Below, piece by piece: positions 53,550-63,136 of a stretch of DNA of 64,000 nt (position 1 is its first letter; every line of letters starts with the position of its first letter). The notes under the pieces were generated by a model, which was given only the letters and a program-made list of their open reading frames with translations, did no database searches and had not been told where the DNA came from. A program made the translations under genes and the position numbers. Source of the DNA: an uncultured Parvularculaceae bacterium (GTDB taxonomy: Bacteria > Pseudomonadota > Alphaproteobacteria > Caulobacterales > Parvularculaceae); NCBI GenBank assembly GCA_947259375.1, contig CAMYLZ010000022.1:146456-210455 (forward strand), in the 5' to 3' direction.

Positions 53550-54419
53550 TTATTCCAGATCGATCAGGCGATCATAGGTGTCCGGTCGCCGATCGCGGAA
53601 GAACTGCCAGAGGTCGCGGACCTCGCGCACCATATTCATATCCATATCGTGTATGATCAGCTCGTCCTTATCCCGGCTTGCCTGTTTTTCGATCTCGCCG
53701 CGCGGGTTTACGAAATAGCTCTGGCCGTAAAACTCGCCGATATTCCAGGGCGCTTCGGTGCCGACGCGATTGATCGCGCCGATCCAGCAGCCATTCGCCA
53801 CCGCCGAGGCGGGCTGCTCAAGTTTCCATAGATATTCCGAAAGCCCCGCCACTGTCGCAGAAGGATTGACGATATATTCAGCGCCGTTAAGCGCCAGCGC
53901 TCGCCAGCCCTCAGGGAAATGCCGGTCGTAACAGATGTAAACGCCAAGCTTGCAATAAGCCGTGTTGAATACCGGCCAGTCAGACGCACCGGGCTTGAAG
54001 AAAAATTTCTCCCAAAACCCTTTCACCTGCGGAATATGCGTCTTTCGATATTTGCCGAGATATTCGCCATCCGCATCAATCACGGCGGCCGTGTTGTAAT
54101 AAATGCCGGCGACATCGGTCTTTTCATAAATCGGAACGACGATCACCATATTGTGCTTTTTTGCGTATTCCTGCATCAGCCTGGTCGTAGGGCCGTCGGG
54201 AATATGCTCCGCTGCATCATACCATTTGACATCCTGGCTCGGACAAAAATAGGGCTGGGTGAAGACTTCCTGAAAGCATAACACCTGAACGTCCTGCCGG
54301 CCCGCCTCGTCGATCAGCGGCAAATGCGCGTCGAGCATCGCCTGGCGGATATTTTCCGGCGTATCGTCTGTCGATCCTTTAAGACCCATTTGTATCAAAC
54401 CGCCGCGCAATGCCGCCAT
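53550..54419 (-). CDS. Beta-ureidopropionase (N-carbamoyl-beta-alanine amidohydrolase)
   Basis: 289 aa from the ATG at 54419 (GGAGAATTTGAC upstream); a frame from 54443 exists. The nitrilase catalytic triad is visible: Glu in VLCFQEVFTQP, Lys in GKYRKTHIP and Cys in GVYICYDRHFPEGW. It splits N-carbamoyl-beta-alanine to beta-alanine, CO2 and ammonia, the third step of the pathway. The dihydropyrimidinase and permease genes follow it. The assignment relies strongly on neighbours; nitrilase relatives include other amidases. Confidence 0.9.
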   Translation of the reverse strand: MAALRGGLIQMGLKGSTDDTPENIRQAMLDAHLPLIDEAGRQDVQVLCFQEVFTQPYFCPSQDVKWYDAAEHIPDGPTTRLMQEYAKKHNMVIVVPIYEKTDVAGIYYNTAAVIDADGEYLGKYRKTHIPQVKGFWEKFFFKPGASDWPVFNTAYCKLGVYICYDRHFPEGWRALALNGAEYIVNPSATVAGLSEYLWKLEQPASAVANGCWIGAINRVGTEAPWNIGEFYGQSYFVNPRGEIEKQASRDKDELIIHDMDMNMVREVRDLWQFFRDRRPDTYDRLIDLE

Positions 54420-54449
54420 GTCAAATTCTCCGCAATTCGCCAATCGTCT

Positions 54450-55949
54450 CTAGGAACCCATGGTTGGGAAGTGAAAATCCGCGCCGCCCCGCACGCCTGT
54501 CGGCCAGCGCGAGGTGACCGTCTTTAATCGGGTATAGAAATGCACTGCTTCCGGCCCGTAAATGCCGTGCGCGCCGAAGGAAGACCGCTTCCAGCCGCCG
54601 AAGCTATGAAACCCCACCGGCACCGGGATCGGCACATTCACACCGACCATGCCCACCTTGATGCGCGCGGCGAAATCACGTGCGGCGTCGCCGTCCCGGG
54701 TGAATATTGCCACTCCATTTGCATACGGATTGTCTTCAATTATTGAAACGGCGTCTTCATATGTCGCCGCGCGCGCGACGGACAATACCGGCCCGAAGAT
54801 CTCTTCATCATAAACCTTCATGCCCGGCTTAACGTGATCGATTAATGTGCCGCCAAGCCAGAATCCGCCTTCGAGCCCCTGCATGCGGAGCTCGCGCCCA
54901 TCGACAACGATATCCGCGCCTTCCTCGGCGCCGGAGGCGACAAGCGAGGCAATACGATCCCGGTGCGCGGCTGCTATCACAGGACCCATTTCCGAGGTCT
55001 CGTCTGTGCTCGGCCCGACCTTGAGGGCGCGCACCCGCGGCGCCAGATTTTCAACCAGCGCCTCGGCTGTTCTTTCTCCGACTGGCACGGCGACGGATAC
55101 GGCCATGCAGCGCTCGCCGGCCGAACCAAAGCCTGCGCCCAACAGCGCGTCCGCCGCTTTGTCGATGTCGGCGTCCGGCATGATCACCATGTGATTCTTG
55201 GCCCCGCCCAATGCCTGCACGCGCTTGCCGCGCGCGGTTCCCCGCGCATAAATATATTCCGCGACCGGCGTTGATCCGACAAAACTCACCGCCGCCACAT
55301 CGCGATGGTCAAGAATGGCGTCGACCGCTTCTTTACCGCCGTGAACGACACTGAACACGCCCGCCGGCGCCCCCGCCTCGGCAAGCATTTCGTGGATCAG
55401 ATTGGCGGATGACGGATCTTTTTCCGACGGCTTCAGGACAAAAACATTTCCGGCGACAAGCGCCACCGGAATCATCCATAGCGGCACCATGAACGGAAAA
55501 TTGAACGGCGTTATGCCCGCGACCACGCCAAGCGGCTCGCGCTCGCAATAAGTATCAACGCCGCCAGCGACATTCCGGGAGAAATCGCCTTTCAGCAAAT
55601 GCGGCGCGCCGCAGGCGAATTCAACGACCTCAAGCGCGCGCGCGACCTCTCCCAACGCGTCGCCATGGGTTTTTCCGTGTTCGGCGGAAATCGTCCTGGC
55701 GATCTCGTCGCGCCGCCGGCGCATGATATCGCGCAGTGCGAACATCATTTCGGCCCGCTTTGCGATCGGAAATGACGACCATTCCGGCAGCGCGGCTTTG
55801 GCGCATTCAACCGCCCGGGCGACTTCTTCTTTCCCGCCCATGGCGACCCTGGCGATTTCAACGCCGCGCGCCGGATCGAAAACCGGCGCCGTTGCGGGGC
55901 TCGTCAAAAATTCACGGCCAATCACATGCGGGATCATGTCAGATGTCAT
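54450..55949 (-). CDS. mmsA: CoA-acylating (methyl)malonate-semialdehyde dehydrogenase
   Basis: 499 aa. NAD site and catalytic Cys: GSAGERCMAVSVAV; the FVGSTPVAEYIYARG region and QALGGAKNHMVIMPDAD are typical of the MmsA subgroup (no general base Glu in the usual place). It converts methylmalonate semialdehyde and malonate semialdehyde to propionyl-CoA and acetyl-CoA, using NAD and CoA. In this operon it finishes the breakdown of beta-alanine and beta-aminoisobutyrate after transamination. The start may be ATG at 55949 or 55937. Confidence 0.93.
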   Translation of the reverse strand: MTSDMIPHVIGREFLTSPATAPVFDPARGVEIARVAMGGKEEVARAVECAKAALPEWSSFPIAKRAEMMFALRDIMRRRRDEIARTISAEHGKTHGDALGEVARALEVVEFACGAPHLLKGDFSRNVAGGVDTYCEREPLGVVAGITPFNFPFMVPLWMIPVALVAGNVFVLKPSEKDPSSANLIHEMLAEAGAPAGVFSVVHGGKEAVDAILDHRDVAAVSFVGSTPVAEYIYARGTARGKRVQALGGAKNHMVIMPDADIDKAADALLGAGFGSAGERCMAVSVAVPVGERTAEALVENLAPRVRALKVGPSTDETSEMGPVIAAAHRDRIASLVASGAEEGADIVVDGRELRMQGLEGGFWLGGTLIDHVKPGMKVYDEEIFGPVLSVARAATYEDAVSIIEDNPYANGVAIFTRDGDAARDFAARIKVGMVGVNVPIPVPVGFHSFGGWKRSSFGAHGIYGPEAVHFYTRLKTVTSRWPTGVRGGADFHFPTMGS

Positions 55950-55973
55950 CCGATATCGCGCCTCGTCGCCTGC

Positions 55974-57335
55974 TCACTCCGCCACATTCGCCGACCGCTT
56001 CCTTAAAAGCGCATCCGCGCAAATAGCAGCCTGTTTGCCGTCTTCGACCGCCTGAACCGTAAGATCTACACCCGTCGCCGTGCAATCGCCGCCCGCATAT
56101 ATACCGTCAACGGATGTTTGATATTGTTCATTGACGCTGATCTTCCCGCCATCAAGTGTGAGGCCGTCGAGACCGACGTGCGACATGGCCTGCCCAATGG
56201 CGAGAAACACGCAATCGGCGGGAATCGTCATTTTCTCCCCGGTCTCCTTCAGCGCGCCTCCGACCAATTCCATTCTATTGAACACGACCGCTTCAATTCT
56301 TTCCTTGCCGACAAACTCATGCGGGCTCGCCCAGTGAACGAAATTGACGCCATTTGCCGCCGCCAATTGCTGTTCCCAAGCCGTCGCGCTCATGGAAGCG
56401 GCGCCGCGCCGATAGGCGATGGTCACATTCTGCGCGCCCAGACATCGCGCCTGGATGGCGGCGTCAATCGCCGTATTACCGCCGCCGATAACAACGACAT
56501 TGGCGCCGATCGAGACATCCGCCTTGGCGGGCGCCTGGCGCAGGCGATCGATGAACTCGACCGCGTCCTCCACCCCCGGCAGGGTAACGCCTGAAGCCGG
56601 TAATTTTCGCGTATCGCCAAGCCCCACGCCGATAAACACGCCGTCAAATTCCGTCTTGAGCTGGTCCAGCGCAATATTTTCGCCAAGCGCCTTGCCGTAG
56701 CGCATTTCGATGCCGCCGATTTGCAGCAAGAACGCGACTTCTCTTTGCGCAAAATCTCCCGCCATTTTGTATTCGGCGAGACCATATTCGTTTAGCCCGC
56801 CGGGTTTTTCGCGTTTCTCAAAGATGACGACGGAATTGCCAAGCATGGTGAAGCGGTGCGCAAAAGCGAGCCCGGCCGGCCCGGCGCCGACGACCGCAAA
56901 GCGCCTGCCCGTCTCCGGCGCCCGCCTGAATGGGTGCTCGCCCTTTTCGATCAGCCCTTCGACCGCAAAGCGCTGCAATTGACCGATTTTCACCGGCGCG
57001 CCTTCGGTCTGCGTTACGACGCAAACTTCTTCGCAAAGCTCTTCCGTCGGACAGGCCCGCGCGCAGGTTCCGCCCAAAATATTCTCCGAAAGGATTGTCG
57101 TCGCCGCACCGTCTGCGTCACCCGAATAAATCTGCTTGATAAATTTCGGGATATTTATCTCTGTGGGACAGGCATTCAGGCAAGGCGCATCAAAACAATA
57201 AAGGCAGCGAGACGCCTCGACCACCGCATATTCGCTTGAAAGAATTGGATGCAAATCATCAAAGTTGCTTTCAATGTCGCTCGGCGCGAGCTTGCCGTTC
57301 GCTGCTGTCTTAAAAAGCTTGACTGTCGATCCCAC
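55974..57335 (-). CDS. preT: Dihydropyrimidine dehydrogenase, flavin/iron-sulfur subunit (PreT)
   Basis: 453 aa from a GTG at 57335 (GAGGG 10 nt upstream), 13 bp after the preA stop. A longer frame to 57587 overlaps preA and is discarded. The N-terminal iron-sulfur part has CLYCFDAPCLNACPTEINIP and ILGGTCARACPTEELCEEVC. FAD and NAD sites follow: RFAVVGAGPAGLAFAH, EKREKPGGLNEYG and NVVVIGGGNTAIDAA. It passes NAD(P)H electrons to PreA. The long ORF start and codon use agree with this boundary. Confidence 0.92.
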   Translation of the reverse strand: MGSTVKLFKTAANGKLAPSDIESNFDDLHPILSSEYAVVEASRCLYCFDAPCLNACPTEINIPKFIKQIYSGDADGAATTILSENILGGTCARACPTEELCEEVCVVTQTEGAPVKIGQLQRFAVEGLIEKGEHPFRRAPETGRRFAVVGAGPAGLAFAHRFTMLGNSVVIFEKREKPGGLNEYGLAEYKMAGDFAQREVAFLLQIGGIEMRYGKALGENIALDQLKTEFDGVFIGVGLGDTRKLPASGVTLPGVEDAVEFIDRLRQAPAKADVSIGANVVVIGGGNTAIDAAIQARCLGAQNVTIAYRRGAASMSATAWEQQLAAANGVNFVHWASPHEFVGKERIEAVVFNRMELVGGALKETGEKMTIPADCVFLAIGQAMSHVGLDGLTLDGGKISVNEQYQTSVDGIYAGGDCTATGVDLTVQAVEDGKQAAICADALLRKRSANVAE

Positions 57336-57348
57336 GCCCCAAAACCCT

Positions 57349-58653
57349 CTATTCCGCAGCGCGCCGCATGGGATTATTCGGATGCGCCGTCCATTCGAGA
57401 TGCTCGCTTGAAATGGGCGCTTTCGTTCGCGGATCGACGCCTTCCGTGAGCTGCTCCATCGTGATGCAATTCTCAACCGGGCAGACACTGACGCAAAGAT
57501 TACACCCAACGCACTCTTCGGACAGCACCTCGAAATGACGCGCGCCGTCTTTCGTCGCCGTAATCGCCTGATGCGAAGTGTCTTCACAGGCGATGTAGCA
57601 CCGCCCGCATTTGATGCACGCCTCCTGATCGATTACCGCCTTCGCGATATAATTGAGATTGAGATGGCTCCAATCCGTGACGTGCGGCACGGCGCGCCCG
57701 ACGACGTCATCTATCGAATTATAACCCTTTTCATCCATCCACCGGCCAAGGCCTTCCTGCATCTCCTCGATGATACGGAAACCATAGACCATCGCCGCCG
57801 TGCACACTTGAACATTGCCTGCGCCCAAGGCGAGAAACTCAGCCGCGTCGCGCCAGGTTTCGACCCCGCCAATGCCGGAAATCGGCAGGCCCGCCATGTC
57901 GCCATCGCGCGCCACCTCCGCAACCATATTAAGCGCGATCGGCCGAACCGCCGGCCCGCAATAACCGCCATGCGTGCCTTTACCGCCGACGGTGGGATTC
58001 GGAGCCATCTGGTCGAGATCAACCGAAACAATCGAATTTATCGTATTGATCATCGAGACCGCATCAGCGCCGCCGGCCTTGGCCGCGCGCGCCGGGTAGC
58101 GGATATCCGTGATATTGGGCGTCAATTTTACAATGACCGGCATCCGCGTATGTTGCTTGCACCACCGCGTCACCATTTCGATATATTCAGGCACCTGCCC
58201 GACAGCCGACCCCATGCCGCGTTCCGACATGCCGTGCGGACAGCCAAAATTCAGCTCAATACCGTCCGCCCCCGTCTCTTCCACCCGCGGCAGAACGCGT
58301 TTCCACGCTTCTTCCTCGCACGGAACCATCAACGACACGACGACGGCGCGATCCGGCCAATCCCGCTTCACCGCCTTGATCTCGCGAAGATTGACGTCCA
58401 GCGGACGGTCGGAAATCAGCTCGATATTGTTAAAACCAATGAGCCGCCTGTCGCCGCTATAGACCGCGCCATATCTCGGCCCGTTCACATTGACGACCGG
58501 GGGGTCTTCGCCAAGGGTCTTCCAGACGACCCCGCCCCATCCGGCGCGGAAGGCGCGAACGACATTATACTCTTTGTCCGTCGGCGGCGCCGAGGCGAGC
58601 CAAAAAGGATTTGGCGACTTGATGCCGACGAAATTGGACTGAAGATTCGCCAT
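57349..58653 (-). CDS. preA: Dihydropyrimidine dehydrogenase, catalytic subunit (PreA)
   Basis: 434 aa. A dihydroorotate dehydrogenase-like FMN barrel (NPFWLASAPPT, ELNFGCPHGMSERGMGSAVG with catalytic Cys region, PISGIGGVETWRDAAEFL) precedes two 4Fe-4S sets: CIKCGRCYIAC and CVGCNLCVSVC. It reduces uracil and thymine to the dihydro form (or the reverse), the first step of the reductive pathway. First gene of the minus-strand operon, with a promoter 60-90 bp upstream. Confidence 0.95.
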   Translation of the reverse strand: MANLQSNFVGIKSPNPFWLASAPPTDKEYNVVRAFRAGWGGVVWKTLGEDPPVVNVNGPRYGAVYSGDRRLIGFNNIELISDRPLDVNLREIKAVKRDWPDRAVVVSLMVPCEEEAWKRVLPRVEETGADGIELNFGCPHGMSERGMGSAVGQVPEYIEMVTRWCKQHTRMPVIVKLTPNITDIRYPARAAKAGGADAVSMINTINSIVSVDLDQMAPNPTVGGKGTHGGYCGPAVRPIALNMVAEVARDGDMAGLPISGIGGVETWRDAAEFLALGAGNVQVCTAAMVYGFRIIEEMQEGLGRWMDEKGYNSIDDVVGRAVPHVTDWSHLNLNYIAKAVIDQEACIKCGRCYIACEDTSHQAITATKDGARHFEVLSEECVGCNLCVSVCPVENCITMEQLTEGVDPRTKAPISSEHLEWTAHPNNPMRRAAE

Positions 58654-58710
58654 CCTGCCTCATCGCTCCGACCCCGTCATGAAACATATGTCACGGCGAA
58701 GTTCTTCGGC

Positions 58711-58739
58711 ATCATAACAATTTTTTACCTCTTGATCAA
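58711..58739 (-). promoter_or_regulatory. Promoter of the pre operon, sharing a TTGATCAA with the divergent side
   Basis: Minus strand: -35 TTGATC (58739-58734), 17 bp, -10 TATGAT (58716-58711). The -35 lies inside the palindrome TTGATCAA (58732-58739), also placed to act as -35 for the divergent aminotransferase gene (TATATC at 58752-58757, a short 14-bp spacing). A RutR operator might cover this; the palindrome is not the E. coli RutR consensus. Confidence 0.62.
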
Positions 58740-58809
58740 TTTTTATTTCGTTATATCGTCGGCATAAGGAAAACAACGGCGCAAACTGCTAACTTCCCGG
58801 AACCCGCTA

Positions 58810-60099
58810 ATGTTGAAAAACAGCTCATTATTCTCCCGTCATAAAGCGATCCTGCCGAAGTGGAGCCCGATCTATTATGAGGAGCCGATTGCTTTCGAAC
58901 GCGCGGAAGGGCGGCGTGTATGGGACGAGAACGGCGCTGAATATCTTGACCTTTTCGGCGGCATACTGACCACGATGACCAGCTATAACGAGCCGTCCGT
59001 TATCGAGGCCATTCGCGATCAGGCCGGCAAAGTGATCCATTCGTCCACTTTATATCTGATCGAATCGCAAATCGAACTTGCGGAAAAAATTGCGGAACTC
59101 TCAGGCATCGACGATGCGAAAGTGTTTTTCGTCAACTCCGGCAGTGAAGCCAATGACGCGGCCCTGATGATGGCGACCGCCTATCGCCGCTCAAACCAGG
59201 TGCTCGCCATGCGCCACTCCTATCATGGCCGTTCATTCGCGACAGTACCGGTTACCGGGCACGCCACCTGGTCTCCTTCGGCGCTGACGCCGTTCATCGT
59301 CAATTACATCCATGGCTCCTATCGCTATCGCAGCCCGTTTCGTCATCTATCGGATGCGGACTATATCGCTGCTTGCGTGGATGATCTCGTCAACATCATT
59401 CGCGTCGCCACATCCGGCGACGTCGCCTGCCTGATCGCCGAACCCATGCTTGGCGTCGGCGGTTTCGCCTATGGGCCGGACGGCCTGTTTGGCGCCCTTA
59501 AAAACCGAATGGACGAAAACGGTATCTTATTCATCAGCGATGAAGTGCAAACCGGCTGGGGCCGGACGGGTGATCACTTCTGGGGCTATGAGGCGCACGG
59601 AATAAAACCTGACATTATCACTTTTGCAAAAGGCGTTGGCAACGGGCTGCCAATGGGCGGCGTCATCGCTCGCGCGGAAATTATGGATTGCTTCAAATCG
59701 CTGTCGATCTCGACATTTGGCGGCAATCCCCTTGTTGCACGCGGCGCGCTTGCCAATCTCGATGTTCTTTTGAAAAAGGATTTACAGAAGAACGCGCTGG
59801 AGCGCGGACGCGAACTCATGGAAGGCCTCAACGCGCTTGCAGGGCGTTATAAATATATCGGCGAGGTTCGCGGTAAAGGGCTCGCGCTCGCTCTCGAAAT
59901 CGTGGATGACCGCGCATCGCGAAAGCCGGATCCAGGGCGAACCGCCGCGCTCCTTGAAGCGTCAAAAACCAACGGCCTGCTGATCGGCAAAGGCGGATTT
60001 TACGGCAATGTCGTTCGATTGGCGCCGCCCATGAGCATTACGCCTGATGAAGTCAAAGAGGCGCTGCAAAAACTTGAAACAACATTCGCGGCGGTGTGA
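58810..60099 (+). CDS. Class III (omega) aminotransferase, probably for beta-alanine/beta-aminoisobutyrate
   Basis: 429 aa. PLP lysine in ITFAKGVGNGLPMGGVIAR, cofactor Asp in ISDEVQTGWGRTG, and the loop VNSGSEANDAALMMA. These are classical class III features. Divergent from the pre operon and followed by rutR, so it most likely transfers the amino group of beta-alanine or 3-aminoisobutyrate to pyruvate or 2-oxoglutarate, giving semialdehydes for MmsA. GABA or other omega-amino acids are alternatives. Confidence 0.9.
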   Translation: MLKNSSLFSRHKAILPKWSPIYYEEPIAFERAEGRRVWDENGAEYLDLFGGILTTMTSYNEPSVIEAIRDQAGKVIHSSTLYLIESQIELAEKIAELSGIDDAKVFFVNSGSEANDAALMMATAYRRSNQVLAMRHSYHGRSFATVPVTGHATWSPSALTPFIVNYIHGSYRYRSPFRHLSDADYIAACVDDLVNIIRVATSGDVACLIAEPMLGVGGFAYGPDGLFGALKNRMDENGILFISDEVQTGWGRTGDHFWGYEAHGIKPDIITFAKGVGNGLPMGGVIARAEIMDCFKSLSISTFGGNPLVARGALANLDVLLKKDLQKNALERGRELMEGLNALAGRYKYIGEVRGKGLALALEIVDDRASRKPDPGRTAALLEASKTNGLLIGKGGFYGNVVRLAPPMSITPDEVKEALQKLETTFAAV

Positions 60100-60240
60100 T
60101 GCGCAAATACGGCCAATCCGGCACGAGTCGACGACGCTCCCTTTGGCCGTATTTCCATGGCCGGCCCCCTGCGCCATTACAATCGTTGGAACCCCGCCAC
60201 ACGAACCAACTCAACCATCTGTGAATCTCATTTGCGATTA

Positions 60241-60939
60241 ATGGCGCGAGAAAAAACATCACCCCGGAACAAAACCTCGCCCGGCCCGACGCACAAGGGC
60301 GGGACAAGGCGTCGGTCACCGCAAATTCAAAAGCCCAAATCGCGCATTCAGCAGGCCAATGAACGCAAAATTATAGACGCCGCGATCAAGCAATTCAGCC
60401 GGCATGGCTTTCGCGGAACGACGATCGACCAAATCGCGCATCGTGCGAAATTGTCCAAACCGAACCTGCTTTATTATTTCAAGACCAAAGAGGCGTTATA
60501 CGCGCAATCCCTCAACTATGTTCTCGATATCTGGCTCTCGCCGCTCGAAACGCTCAACCCGGACGATGACCCGGAAACGGCGTTGAGCAACTATATTGAA
60601 AAAAAAATGGAACTGTCGCGCAAACATCCCGATGCGTCGCGCATGTTTGCGATGGAAATTATCGAGGGCGCCAAAACCGTCAGATCCGTCCTCGACACGC
60701 GACTCGCAGCGCTGACGAAATCGAAAAGGCGCGTATTGGCGAAGTGGTCGCGTGAAGGAAAACTTGCGAGGATCGACGGCGCGCATCTGCTTTTCGCGAT
60801 CTGGGCGGTGACGCAGCATTACGCCGACTTTGAAGCGCAAGTTCTTTCGCAAACCGGCAAAACGCTGCGCGATCGCCAATTTTTCGAAGAAGCGACCGAC
60901 ACAATCAAGAGAATCATTTTTCATGGCGTGATCCGCTAG
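60241..60939 (+). CDS. rutR: RutR-like TetR family regulator
   Basis: 232 aa from the ATG at 60241 (weak ribosome site; a longer frame from 60157 is less likely). After a basic, Lys/Arg-rich tail of about 40 residues, the helix-turn-helix reads TTIDQIAHRAKLSKPNLLYY. The core closely resembles E. coli RutR: LDIWLSPLETL, FAMEIIEGAKTV, LLFAIWAVTQHYADFEAQV. RutR binds uracil or thymine and releases DNA, so it should control the divergent pyrimidine degradation genes. The basic N-terminal tail is longer than in E. coli. Confidence 0.92.
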   Translation: MAREKTSPRNKTSPGPTHKGGTRRRSPQIQKPKSRIQQANERKIIDAAIKQFSRHGFRGTTIDQIAHRAKLSKPNLLYYFKTKEALYAQSLNYVLDIWLSPLETLNPDDDPETALSNYIEKKMELSRKHPDASRMFAMEIIEGAKTVRSVLDTRLAALTKSKRRVLAKWSREGKLARIDGAHLLFAIWAVTQHYADFEAQVLSQTGKTLRDRQFFEEATDTIKRIIFHGVIR

Positions 60940-61258
60940 CGGCCCTGGTAAATTGAATCAAAGCGCGGCAGCCCGTATCCCGGAGCGATGGCGCAACGCC
61001 TGCTAACAATAAAATTGAACGTTTCAGCCTTTTTGGGCGCCTGGCGCGCGTGCATCCCCCACGAATGAGGAGCAATTCAAGAGTAAAATCGCGCAATCCG
61101 GATTTTCGCGCTTCTTCGGCCTGCATCCCCCGCACATTCTGCCTGTTTCAGGAATTGCGGCGCCTATAGATCCGCACCAGAGGCCATTGCCCCGGCTCAT
61201 TGCAATTTCGGCATCCTTCCCATAGGAATCCGGGGATAAAGGGATCTGCGGAGGGGTC
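60940..61258. other. 319-bp spacer without a recognised gene
   Basis: Between rutR and the unknown secreted protein gene. It carries two copies of GCATCCCCC (near 61050 and 61120), but no clear promoter, terminator or box was found. A 105-codon frame on the minus strand here has no motif support. Confidence 0.4.
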
Positions 61259-62116
61259 ATGCCGTTCAAATTGCCGAAAGCAGCATCCAGCGCCATTCCA
61301 GGCTGGATTTTTGCGTTAGTTCTCGCACTTTCACCGGCCAATGCGGAGTTGCTCTCGCGGGAAGTCGAAGACGAAACCTATTCAACGAAAATTCAACTCC
61401 CTGGCGGATTGGAAGCTGACCTGACTGTAAGTTTTGAGGACCCGTCGGGCCTCACTACGGAGAGCCTTGGCGTCAGCGCACAACTTGTCGATCCGCTTGA
61501 TCCGGCATTACTCCGCCGCCTAGGGGATCCCGGCCTTGTCAACATCCCGAGCGGTTTTCCGGTCATGATCACTATTGATCCGCCTACCGATGGCGGGTTG
61601 AACTTTGAGGGGTTAACACAGGTCGAGCTCTATACCAAAAACCTTCATTACACGGCAGGCTCACCGCTTCGTTTGTTCAGCGCAAAAAAGGGCGGCGCAT
61701 TTCATGATATCACCGACCTGATCGCCGGCGGCAGTTATCGCACGCGTGGCAGCAAAGGGACTTATTCGGACTTTCTGATTATTGCTGATTTACGCTCGCT
61801 TTCGTCCGTTATCACGACAAAATTTACGCGGCTGGATGACGCGCTGCTGGCTCATGCCGCCGTGTTGGGCCCTAGCCTATATGGGCAGTTGACCAACCAA
61901 TTGAATGCGGCGCGAGCCAATTGGCAATCCGGCGATTATGACGATGCAATCAGCGACATTGAAGATTTCGACGAAGCTGTGAGCGACGCTGCTGACGCCG
62001 GCCAGCTTCCCGATGAATGGCGCGCCACACGCGATGTTCAAAATGTTGCGGGCGAATTGCGCGCCGGCGCCAGAACCCTCCGCTTCAGCCTGACCCTGGG
62101 CGCTAACAATCTTTAA
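61259..62116 (+). CDS. Secreted protein of unknown function (DUF6689-like)
   Basis: 285 aa. A signal peptide (about residues 1-31, IPGWIFALVLALSPANA) is followed by a beta-rich region (residues 35-190, e.g. GGLEADLTVSFEDPSG, GFPVMITIDPPTDGG) and a helical C-terminal region (residues 200-270) with SDIEDFDEAVSDAADAG. I recall a DUF6689-type family beside FHA/kinase genes, but this is uncertain. It precedes an FHA-GAF gene by 11 bp and a Ser/Thr kinase, so it may be an envelope sensor or substrate of that signalling set. Confidence 0.7.
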   Translation: MPFKLPKAASSAIPGWIFALVLALSPANAELLSREVEDETYSTKIQLPGGLEADLTVSFEDPSGLTTESLGVSAQLVDPLDPALLRRLGDPGLVNIPSGFPVMITIDPPTDGGLNFEGLTQVELYTKNLHYTAGSPLRLFSAKKGGAFHDITDLIAGGSYRTRGSKGTYSDFLIIADLRSLSSVITTKFTRLDDALLAHAAVLGPSLYGQLTNQLNAARANWQSGDYDDAISDIEDFDEAVSDAADAGQLPDEWRATRDVQNVAGELRAGARTLRFSLTLGANNL

Positions 62117-62127
62117 GGGCGGATGCG

Positions 62128-62955
62128 TTGCCGGTTCGTCTGACAGCATTTCTCTCAGACGCCCCGGTGCGCCGAAAGATATTCCCCGATGCCGGGGCAT
62201 ATATGCTTGGGCGCAGTGAAAAGGCAGATTTGCAAATACCAGACCGCCGGGTGTCGCGTGCGCATGCGCGGCTGACGGCGACCGAAGGAGGCTGGCGCCT
62301 CGAAGATCTGATGAGTAAAAATGGGACCCAGCTCGACGGCAGACTGATCGATTCGGTGATGATTACGCGTGACGCCTGGGCGGCCTTGGGCGGCGCCCCG
62401 GTGCTGTTTGAATTCATCGATGACGGGACCGCGCGATCAATGGCGGGCACACGCGCACGGCGCGAAGCCGACGCCGCATCTATCAAAAGCAGCATCACTT
62501 CAAATCAGCAGGCGACAGCGTTGTTGCAAGACTTTGTCGACGGCGTCATCGAACTGAGCGGATGCGACCGCGGCAGCGTGTGGTTCACCGATGACAGCGA
62601 CACCCCGGTATTAGCGCTTCGGCGCGGCAATGAAACCCCGCCGGAAAGCCTCGGCGCCATACGCCAGGTGCTGCAAACGGGCGGACCAATCATTACTCAC
62701 GACATTGAAGGCCTCGAAGCCATCGCGCGACGCAGTAGCGTGCGGTTGGGCGGCGTTCGCGCGCTGGCGTGCATTCCGTTCGTCGTTCCTGGCGCAACGG
62801 CGGGGGCCGTCTATGCAGACAGCAAGAAACCGGGAAGGTTTTTTACCGAGCTCGATCTGGAGCATTTGCACGGCCTCACCGCCCATGCGGCGCTGACATT
62901 GGCCAGCTTGCGATTGCGCGATCAGATCGCCGGTTTCATCGCAATTGGCGATTGA
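62128..62955 (+). CDS. FHA-GAF signalling protein
   Basis: 275 aa from a TTG at 62128 (AAGGGCGG upstream). The FHA domain (residues 1-90) has GRSEKADLQIPDRRVSRAH and the SKNGT loop, which bind phosphothreonine. The C-terminal GAF domain (about residues 120-265) contains VIELSGCDRGSVWF and ALACIPFVVPG. It lies 11 bp behind the unknown secreted gene and before a Ser/Thr kinase. FHA partners of Hanks-type kinases are common, so it is a probable kinase substrate or adaptor with a small-ligand sensor. Confidence 0.88.
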   Translation: MPVRLTAFLSDAPVRRKIFPDAGAYMLGRSEKADLQIPDRRVSRAHARLTATEGGWRLEDLMSKNGTQLDGRLIDSVMITRDAWAALGGAPVLFEFIDDGTARSMAGTRARREADAASIKSSITSNQQATALLQDFVDGVIELSGCDRGSVWFTDDSDTPVLALRRGNETPPESLGAIRQVLQTGGPIITHDIEGLEAIARRSSVRLGGVRALACIPFVVPGATAGAVYADSKKPGRFFTELDLEHLHGLTAHAALTLASLRLRDQIAGFIAIGD

Positions 62956-63136
62956 TGCGGGCCCGTCCTGCCCGTAAACCGCCCCTACTATTCTGGTCTG
63001 TCGGCATGTTCACTGGAAAATTTTTTATATTTGTAATCAATTGAGCTAGATTCTGCGCCAGCGCGTCATGAAGACGTGCATCGCATAGGAGCCCGACATC
63101 AGCGATTTCATCCAAACGGCGACTTCAGCGGTGTCG

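Noticed and set aside
58732..58739. TTGATCAA as a FixK/FNR box
   Set aside because: The two half-sites are not separated by the needed six bases; it is better explained as part of the -35 or as an operator.
57535..58767. 410-codon frame on the plus strand opposite preA
   Set aside because: It lies antisense to a clear catalytic gene, has a composition rich in Arg, His and Asp typical of an antisense shadow in GC-rich DNA, and no domain is recognisable.
61024..61341. 105-codon minus-strand frame before the secreted protein gene
   Set aside because: No ribosome site, no domain, and it overlaps the start of the supported gene on the opposite strand.
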